Assembly: GCA_934527325.1 (NCBI GenBank) | Contig: CAKTAG010000024.1 | Coordinates: 1-15,852 of the forward strand | Direction of reading: 5' to 3' | DNA from: an uncultured Candidatus Soleaferrea sp. | Lineage (GTDB): Bacteria; Bacillota; Clostridia; Oscillospirales; Ruminococcaceae | Length of the DNA: 15,852 nucleotides | Part shown: positions 8,797-13,566 of the stretch, one piece after another | How positions within the stretch are numbered: position 1 is the stretch's first letter | Layout: each line of letters starts with the position of its first letter | Program-made: the position numbers and the translations under genes | Notes under the pieces: model-generated | Databases searched by the model: none | Seen by the model: the letters and a program-made list of their open reading frames with translations, nothing else | What the model was told of the DNA's origin: nothing

Positions 8797-9582
8797 GTGA
8801 CAGATAATTGTAACAAAACTGTTTATGGCAGTTTTGTAACACTAGCTTTTAGAGTTAGAAGTAATTTTGATGATTTAGTGATAGAAGATGGAGAATTAAG
8901 TTTTTATTTAAATGGTGATATTATTGTACCAATAAAAAAAAATGCTGGCTATTATGTTATAACTAATGTAAAAGATAAAGTTTTTAATTTAAAAATATCA
9001 TCTTGTAAATATTTTGAAAAAACGTTAAATATTAATTTAGACGATATAAAAGAAAAAGATAAGTGTATAGAAATATTTTTAATACCTAATTATAAATATT
9101 TAATACCTAAAAACAGTTACCAAATAAAAGGTATTGTAGATCCAGATACTTTTATTTTGTTAACTAAATTTCATAGCAGAACAAATTTAAGGTACCAGGG
9201 TTTTAATAAAAATAGTAATACTATTTCTATTGCTAACCCAACGGGTGAAAGTTTAAATGGCCGAATGCTTGCAATAGTTGATTGTGATAATAATAAATTT
9301 GAAGTTATCTTTATAAAAGGTAAAATATCAAATTCTGAGTATTTAATAGATGTAAAAATAAGCAATAAAGTTAAAAATTACTTGCCTATACAAAAGGCTT
9401 ATATTTACAAAAGTGATGAACGAGGAATATTTAATTTATATATAAAAGAAAGTGATTTCCCAGATGAAGAATATATACTATCTTTTTATAAAAAAGGTAA
9501 ATTAACATATAAAGTTTTTAGCTTTAAAGGCTTAAAATGTGTAGATTTACAAGCAAATATATTAAAGGAAAAAGAAAAATGA
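8797..9582 (+). CDS. Unrecognised beta-rich CIS-linked protein
   Basis: 261 residues from GTG 8797, chosen because AGAGGTG (8784-8790) sits 6 nt upstream; an in-frame GTG at 8788 overlaps the previous stop but is too close to that SD. No signal peptide, membrane helix or conserved catalytic motif is visible. Alternating hydrophobic/polar stretches (LSFYLNGDIIVPIK, YYVITNVKDKVFNLKIS, FEVIFIKGKI) suggest two or three Ig- or carboxypeptidase-regulatory-like beta-sandwich units. The gene is sandwiched between the cap and the PAAR-like tip, its start region abuts the former and its stop overlaps the latter's ATG, so it is almost certainly a co-expressed particle or assembly component. It could be a decoration, fibre or tip-adaptor protein; I cannot choose between these. 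Confidence 0.6.
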   Translation: MTDNCNKTVYGSFVTLAFRVRSNFDDLVIEDGELSFYLNGDIIVPIKKNAGYYVITNVKDKVFNLKISSCKYFEKTLNINLDDIKEKDKCIEIFLIPNYKYLIPKNSYQIKGIVDPDTFILLTKFHSRTNLRYQGFNKNSNTISIANPTGESLNGRMLAIVDCDNNKFEVIFIKGKISNSEYLIDVKISNKVKNYLPIQKAYIYKSDERGIFNLYIKESDFPDEEYILSFYKKGKLTYKVFSFKGLKCVDLQANILKEKEK

Positions 9583-9965
9583 GTTTATTAGTTTGTGGTG
9601 GTGCACAGCTACAATGTTCTTTTGGAATGGCACCATCTATTTTGAATATATCACCTGAACGTAATGTTTTAGGGGTAGGACCAATAGCATGTGTAACAGA
9701 TAATGTGGCAATGGTAAATATTGCGCCATTTGGTATGTGTACATCATTGGGCAACCCTCAGGTGGCAGCTGCAACAGCGGCAGCTTTAGGAGTTTTAACT
9801 CCACAACCTTGTTTACCTCAATTAGCAGTGCCATGGGCACCATGTTTAGCTAATGTGTTAATAGGTTCAACTCCGGCTATTACAGTAGAAAGTAAATTAA
9901 TGTGTAGCTATGGAGGTTTAATTCAGTTAATTTCGCCGGGGCAAACCAACTTAATGGCGGATTAA
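9579..9965 (+). CDS. DUF4280 PAAR-like spike-tip protein
   Basis: 128 residues, starting at ATG 9579, which overlaps the previous TGA by 3 nt (ATGA). AAAGGA lies about 10 nt upstream. A longer in-frame start at 9537 would reach into the upstream gene and lacks an SD. The sequence is typical of DUF4280, the PAAR-like family of CIS loci: VCGGAQLQCSFGMAPS at the N-terminus, NIAPFGMCTSLGNPQVAAAT in the middle, TPQPCLPQ and MCSYGGLIQLISPGQT at the end. Seven cysteines (6, 13, 38, 54, 78, 89, 109) fit possible metal or disulfide stabilisation of a short beta-helical cone. Such proteins sharpen the spike and in some systems link to cargo. High local GC simply reflects Ala/Pro/Gly-rich conserved sequence. 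Confidence 0.88.
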   Translation: MSLLVCGGAQLQCSFGMAPSILNISPERNVLGVGPIACVTDNVAMVNIAPFGMCTSLGNPQVAAATAAALGVLTPQPCLPQLAVPWAPCLANVLIGSTPAITVESKLMCSYGGLIQLISPGQTNLMAD

Positions 9966-9987
9966 ATATATAATATTTTATTAACCG

Positions 9988-10091
9988 AAAGGAGGAAGAT
10001 TTTAAGATGCATTTATAAATATATTTAACTGTTGTATACATTGGCTATAGTTAAATAAGTTTATTATAGTGTAATTTTAAAATCGAAATGT
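9988..10091 (+). promoter_or_regulatory. Sheath leader: remote SD joined to the start by a long hairpin
   Basis: The sheath ATG (10092) has no SD within 20 nt, but a near-perfect one (AAAGGAGG, 9988-9995) lies 96 nt upstream. Nearly everything between pairs: outer stem 9998-10008 with 10074-10084 (11 pairs, GATTTTAA/TTAAAATC plus three), middle 10015-10020 with 10059-10064, and inner 10022-10032 with 10047-10057 (TATTTAACT/AGTTAAATA plus two), loop 14 nt. When folded, 2 + 7 nt remain between GGAGG and the ATG. Unfolded, the SD points to ATG 10007, a three-codon ORF (Met-His-Leu, stop). A weak TTGGCT/TATAGT promoter-like pair with an 18-nt spacer (10041-10070) is an alternative explanation for the leader. 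Confidence 0.5.
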
Positions 10092-11819
10092 ATGGCAGAG
10101 TATTTATCGCCTGGAGTGTATGTTGAAGAATATGAATCAGGCTCTAAACCAATGGAAGGAGTAAGTACAAGCGTTGTTGGTTTTGTTGGTATGGCGGTAA
10201 GAGGTAAAACTGTTGGTGTTCCTGAACTTGTGACAAGTTTTGCAGATTACCAAAGAAAATATGGTGGTTATTTAAGTGAAAATGCATATGGAACTTACCG
10301 TTACTTACCTTACAGCGTAGAGCAATTTTTTCAAAATGGCGGTTCAAGGTGCTATGTAATGAGAGTTGCACCTATAGATGCAAAAGAAGCATATAAAGAA
10401 ATAAATAAAAAGCTGAAATTTATTGCATCTAGTGAAGGTGAATGGGGAGATAAAATTCTTATTTCTATAGCTAAAGCCTCTAAGGCAAAAACGCAAATTT
10501 TAGAAGCTAATGCAGAAGGTCAAAATTATGTTTTAAAATCTGTAGCGGGGTTTAATGAGGGAGATGTTGTTTTATTTAGTGATGGTACAACAGAAGTCTA
10601 TAATAAAATAAAAAAAGTTGTTGGCAATGTTGTTGAATTTGAATCTCCATTTAATATTGATGTTGTTGATACAAATTTACTACCAAGTAAAACAATTTCA
10701 ACTTGCGAATTTTCAATAGTTATAAAATATGATGAAGTGATTGAAAAATATGGAAATGTTACTTTAAATGTTAAATCATCAAATTATATTTTAAACAAGT
10801 TAAGTAAAAGTGATTTAATAAAAGTTGAAGTGTTAGATACAGAAGTATTAGCAGAATCAATTACTTTACAAATTTATGGTGAAGATGTTCAAAAATTTTC
10901 ATTTACCCTATCTAATGGTTACGATGGCACAATAAGTTCAGTAGATGCTTCGATTTATATTGGTAGTGATAATGGACCTTCTAAAAGAACAGGTTTACAA
11001 TCTTTTTTAGATAATACAGTTGTAAGTATGATGGCAATACCAGGTATTACAGATCCATCGGTTTTAATTTCATTAATTGCGCATTGTGAAAATTTGGCTA
11101 ATAGAATGGCTATATTGGATATTCCGAAAGATATGATTAAAGTTAATGAAATTTGTGATTATAGGTCGATGTTTGATAGTACTTATGCTGCTATGTACCA
11201 CCCCTGGTTACAGGTTTATGATATGCTAGAAAAAAAAGCAACTCATATTCCTCCATCTGGCGCTATAGCAGGAATTTACGCACGGTCAGATACTCAAAGG
11301 GGTGTTTATAAGGCTCCAGCTAACGAAACAGTTTTTTGCACAGGTTTGAGTTGTTTATATAATAAAGGTGAACAAGATATATTGAACCCGCAAGGTGTTA
11401 ATTTAATAAGAGCTTTTCCAGGTCAAGGAATTAAAGTTTGGGGAGCAAGAACATGTTCTTCAGATCAAGCTTTAAAATATATAAATGTTAGAAGGTTATT
11501 GATATTTATAGAAGAATCTATAAAAGTTAACACTAATTGGGCAGTGTTTGAGCCAAATAATGAGTTACTGTGGTTAAGAGTACAAAGGTCAATAACCAAT
11601 TTTTTAACAACTCTTTGGGGGGCAGGTGCTTTAGCAGGGGCTACAGTGGCAGATGCATTTTTTGTGGATGTTAGCCGTAATACAATGTCACCAGATGATA
11701 TAGCTAATGGTAGATTGATTTGTAAAATTGGAATAGCACCTACAAAACCAGCAGAGTTTGTAATATTTAGAGTTACACAACTTATGGGTGATGAAGGTGG
11801 TGGAGAAACTGAAGAATAG
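10092..11819 (+). CDS. CIS tail sheath protein
   Basis: 575 residues with the hallmark N-terminus MAEYLSPGVYVEEYESG of contractile sheath proteins. Conserved blocks occur in family order: FVGMAVRGKTVGVPELVTSF (31-50), YSVEQFFQNGGSRCYVMRVA (74-93), SLIAHCENLANRMAILDIP (327-345), YHPWLQVYD and IPPSGAIAGIYARSD (369-400), NLIRAFPGQGIKVWGARTCS (437-456), VRRLLIFIEESI (467-478), and a C-terminus with WAVFEPNNELLW and FVIFRVTQLMG. Residues about 110-300 are the variable insertion domain exposed on the sheath exterior. The sheath contracts to drive the tube into a target. Only one sheath gene is visible, unlike Afp/PVC loci with several. The ATG is immediately preceded by an out-of-frame ATG (ATGTATG), as in the tube gene. 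Initiation probably depends on the hairpin leader upstream. Confidence 0.97.
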   Translation: MAEYLSPGVYVEEYESGSKPMEGVSTSVVGFVGMAVRGKTVGVPELVTSFADYQRKYGGYLSENAYGTYRYLPYSVEQFFQNGGSRCYVMRVAPIDAKEAYKEINKKLKFIASSEGEWGDKILISIAKASKAKTQILEANAEGQNYVLKSVAGFNEGDVVLFSDGTTEVYNKIKKVVGNVVEFESPFNIDVVDTNLLPSKTISTCEFSIVIKYDEVIEKYGNVTLNVKSSNYILNKLSKSDLIKVEVLDTEVLAESITLQIYGEDVQKFSFTLSNGYDGTISSVDASIYIGSDNGPSKRTGLQSFLDNTVVSMMAIPGITDPSVLISLIAHCENLANRMAILDIPKDMIKVNEICDYRSMFDSTYAAMYHPWLQVYDMLEKKATHIPPSGAIAGIYARSDTQRGVYKAPANETVFCTGLSCLYNKGEQDILNPQGVNLIRAFPGQGIKVWGARTCSSDQALKYINVRRLLIFIEESIKVNTNWAVFEPNNELLWLRVQRSITNFLTTLWGAGALAGATVADAFFVDVSRNTMSPDDIANGRLICKIGIAPTKPAEFVIFRVTQLMGDEGGGETEE

Positions 11820-11882
11820 TAATTTATTTATGTAAATAATTGTTAAGAAAATATATATAATAAAGAAATGAGGTAATAATGT

Positions 11883-12350
11883 ATGGCGGGATTTGGAGGA
11901 GCTCCGTATCCGTTTACTAAGTTTAGATTTAGAGTAAGAATAGACGGTTTGGATGGAGGGTATTTTTCTGAAGTAAGTGGTTTTGAAGCAACAACAGATG
12001 TTATAGAGTACAGGTATGGTGATTATATAAATAATTCTGCACAAAAAGTACCCGGATTGACAAAATATAGTAATATAATTTTAAAATGGGGTGTAATAGA
12101 AAGTGTAGATTTGTATAATTGGATGACGGCAACGATTGGTGGAGAGGCAGCTGTTGACGGAACCGAAATTGAGCGAAAAACTGTTACTATAGAGTTACTT
12201 GGTGAAGATGCTGAAACAGTAAAAGCGTCGTGGCAAGTTGTAAGGGCTTGGCCTTGCAAATATACTGCGCCAGATTTTAATGCTAGTTCTAGTGAAATTG
12301 CTTTGGAAAGTTTAGAATTGGCACATGAAGGTTTAACAAGAACAATGTAG
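11883..12350 (+). CDS. CIS main tail tube protein (gp19-like)
   Basis: 155 residues that match the phage-tail tube/gp19 family: PYPFTKFRFRVRIDG near the N-terminus, YFSEVSGFEATTDVIEYRYG (27-46), VPGLTKYSNIILKWGV, DLYNWMTATIGG, and the C-terminal WQVVRAWPCKYTAPDFNASS then ALESLELAHEGL. The length is normal for the family. It polymerises inside the sheath to form the channel that is fired into the target. GAGGT (11870-11874) lies 8 nt from the ATG. Like the sheath gene, an out-of-frame ATG sits 4 nt earlier (ATGTATGG) and opens a 13-codon dead-end frame. The stop is followed by a strong hairpin (12368-12434), consistent with higher expression of the tube than of downstream baseplate genes. Confidence 0.96.
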   Translation: MAGFGGAPYPFTKFRFRVRIDGLDGGYFSEVSGFEATTDVIEYRYGDYINNSAQKVPGLTKYSNIILKWGVIESVDLYNWMTATIGGEAAVDGTEIERKTVTIELLGEDAETVKASWQVVRAWPCKYTAPDFNASSSEIALESLELAHEGLTRTM

Positions 12351-12367
12351 TAAAAAATTATAGATAA

Positions 12368-12434
12368 TAATTGGAAGTTAGATATAATGTTAATAAAGTA
12401 GAAAAAATATAAGCATTATTCTAACTTCCAGTTA
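12368..12434 (+). terminator. 23-bp intercistronic hairpin after the tube gene (attenuator or processing site)
   Basis: Left arm 12368-12391 pairs with right arm 12412-12434: 23 pairs including two G-U, with a single bulged T at 12383 and a 20-nt loop. The core is TGGAAGTTAGA / TCTAACTTCCA. The sequence after the right arm (GTTAAAATTTATTT) is AT-rich but not a clean T-run, so it is a poor classical intrinsic terminator. A partial terminator, an mRNA-stabilising 3' end or an RNase III-type processing site would all fit the need for many more tube than baseplate copies. It fills most of the 136-nt gap before the next gene; no GGAGG site lies just upstream of it, so it is not a bridging leader like the other two. 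Confidence 0.6.
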
Positions 12435-12486
12435 AAATTTATTTAATTAAAATATCAATAGATTTTTATGAAAGGTGTAAAGCAAT

Positions 12487-12852
12487 ATGTTTCAAACAGA
12501 ATTTGATTTTAAATTACCAAAAGGGTACGTAGATAGAGATGGAAATGTTCATAAAAAAGGAAAAATGAGGTTAGCTACTGCAGCAGATGAGATTTTACCA
12601 TTAAGAGACCAAAGGGTACAACAAAATCCATCATATTTATCAATAATACTACTTTCTAGAGTTGTAACAAGTTTAGGTTCGCTAGAGGTGGTAGATTTAA
12701 AAACAATAGAAAATTTATATACTGCAGATCTAGCTTTTTTGCAAGATATGTACCAAAGAATAAATGATATTCAACCACCTACTATGAAAGTTACCTGTAA
12801 AAGTTGTGGAGAAAGTTTTGAGGTGCCTATAAATTTTACGAGAGAAGGATAG
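12487..12852 (+). CDS. T4_baseplate-like CIS tail assembly protein
   Basis: 121 residues. It resembles the small phage tail assembly / T4_baseplate family found after the tube gene in CIS loci: FDFKLPKGYVDRDGNVHKKG (7-26), MRLATAADEILPLRDQRVQQ (27-46), NPSYLSIILLSRVVTSLGSL (47-66) and ENLYTADLAFLQDMYQRIN. The C-terminus carries one CKSCGESFEV knuckle (Cys104, Cys107); only one CxxC pair is visible, so any zinc site would need partners from another chain. AAAGGTG lies about 10 nt before the ATG. The probable role is in baseplate or tube-initiation assembly, known from family membership rather than shown here. It is followed after 2 nt by the DUF6760-like gene, pointing to translational coupling. 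Confidence 0.85.
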   Translation: MFQTEFDFKLPKGYVDRDGNVHKKGKMRLATAADEILPLRDQRVQQNPSYLSIILLSRVVTSLGSLEVVDLKTIENLYTADLAFLQDMYQRINDIQPPTMKVTCKSCGESFEVPINFTREG

Positions 12853-12854
12853 CG

Positions 12855-13028
12855 TTGTATCCTGAATCTGAATTATATAAAGAAATTTCGTTTATAGCTT
12901 ACTACTTCCATTGGGAGCACGAAACTATAATGAATTTAGATCATAATGCTAGAAGAAAATGGTGTAAAGAAATTTCGAATATAAATAGTAAATTTAACCC
13001 ACAGCCTAAAAATATATTTGATGTTTAA
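12855..13028 (+). CDS. Small DUF6760-like CIS protein
   Basis: 57 residues from TTG 12855, with AAGGA 5 nt upstream inside the end of the previous gene; the previous TAG (12850-12852) fixes the upstream limit. The sequence contains ELYKEISFIAYYFHWEHETI and IMNLDHNARRKWCKEISNIN, which matches the small proteins (DUF6760 in my recollection) that follow the T4_baseplate-like gene in many CIS and related phage-tail loci: a Y..IayyFHW..e.imnL.h..R..W..eI..iN pattern. It is probably helical and is likely a component of, or chaperone for, the baseplate-tube junction. It is easily missed because it is short and has a TTG start. Confidence 0.82.
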   Translation: MYPESELYKEISFIAYYFHWEHETIMNLDHNARRKWCKEISNINSKFNPQPKNIFDV

Positions 13029-13056
13029 ATGTAATAAAAAGAAGGTGATGTGTTAA

Positions 13057-13536
13057 TTGGATATTTTATCTGGAGCTATTAGTAGCGGAGTAAGTAAATT
13101 AACAAGCAATATATCTGATTTAGCCAATAATTTGGTGGTGGGGTATAAGTTTTATGTTTTTATAGGGGCATTTAGTTTTGCTTTTAATAAAGTTTCTGGT
13201 ATAGAAACTGTTTATAATTACGAACCTTTACAAGTTGGTGGCGTAAACGATAGTCTTAAATTTTTGAAAAAGCAATTATTGCAGCCTTCAACAATTGTAT
13301 TTGAAGATGGTGGCATGAAAATATCTGCAGCTAATATGAAGTTGTGTTTTAATGGTTCGCCAAAAGAGATATTAGTGCTTTTATGTACAACTAGTGGGAA
13401 AATTACAAATGTAATAGCTGTACATAATGCAGTGATTTCTAAAATTAATATTGGGGAATTAGATGCAGAAAGAAGTAGTTTAGTAGTTCATAGTATAGAG
13501 ATGTTTTATACAAGTTTTTCTAGAATTCCATTATAA
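13057..13536 (+). CDS. Second tail-tube-like protein (probable tube initiator, Afp5/Pvc5-type)
   Basis: 159 residues. TTG 13057 is the first possible start after an in-frame TAA and has GAAGGTG 9 nt upstream. It has the tube fold order but has diverged from the main tube: YKFYVFIGAFSFAFNKVSGI (30-49), VYNYEPLQVGGVNDSLKFLK (52-71) and VHSIEMFYTSFSRI at the C-terminus. Residues 1-25 form an extra Ser-rich N-terminal segment. In Afp/PVC particles a second tube paralogue forms the first ring on the baseplate hub; gene order (tube, small baseplate proteins, second tube) fits that role here. It is inferred to bind the spike side of the tube. Confidence 0.85.
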   Translation: MDILSGAISSGVSKLTSNISDLANNLVVGYKFYVFIGAFSFAFNKVSGIETVYNYEPLQVGGVNDSLKFLKKQLLQPSTIVFEDGGMKISAANMKLCFNGSPKEILVLLCTTSGKITNVIAVHNAVISKINIGELDAERSSLVVHSIEMFYTSFSRIPL

Positions 13537-13566
13537 TTTTTTATATTTGTAGTGTGGGTGTGTTGA

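Noticed and set aside
9524..9754. Minus-strand open frame across the DUF4280 gene
   Set aside because: It is the reverse-strand shadow of a strongly conserved plus-strand gene and has no recognisable protein features.
9750..9860. GC-rich patch as a sign of horizontal transfer
   Set aside because: It coincides with the conserved Ala/Pro-rich part of DUF4280 and is explained by protein constraint.
11824..11839. Inverted repeat TTATTTA/TAAATAA between sheath and tube
   Set aside because: Only A-T pairs with a minimal loop; expected often by chance at this base composition.
11840..11861. TTGTTA and TATAAT as a promoter for the tube gene
   Set aside because: The spacer is only 10 nt, too short for a sigma-A type promoter.
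11688..12044. Minus-strand open frame across the sheath end and tube start
   Set aside because: It overlaps two confident plus-strand genes and its low-complexity translation matches no family I know.
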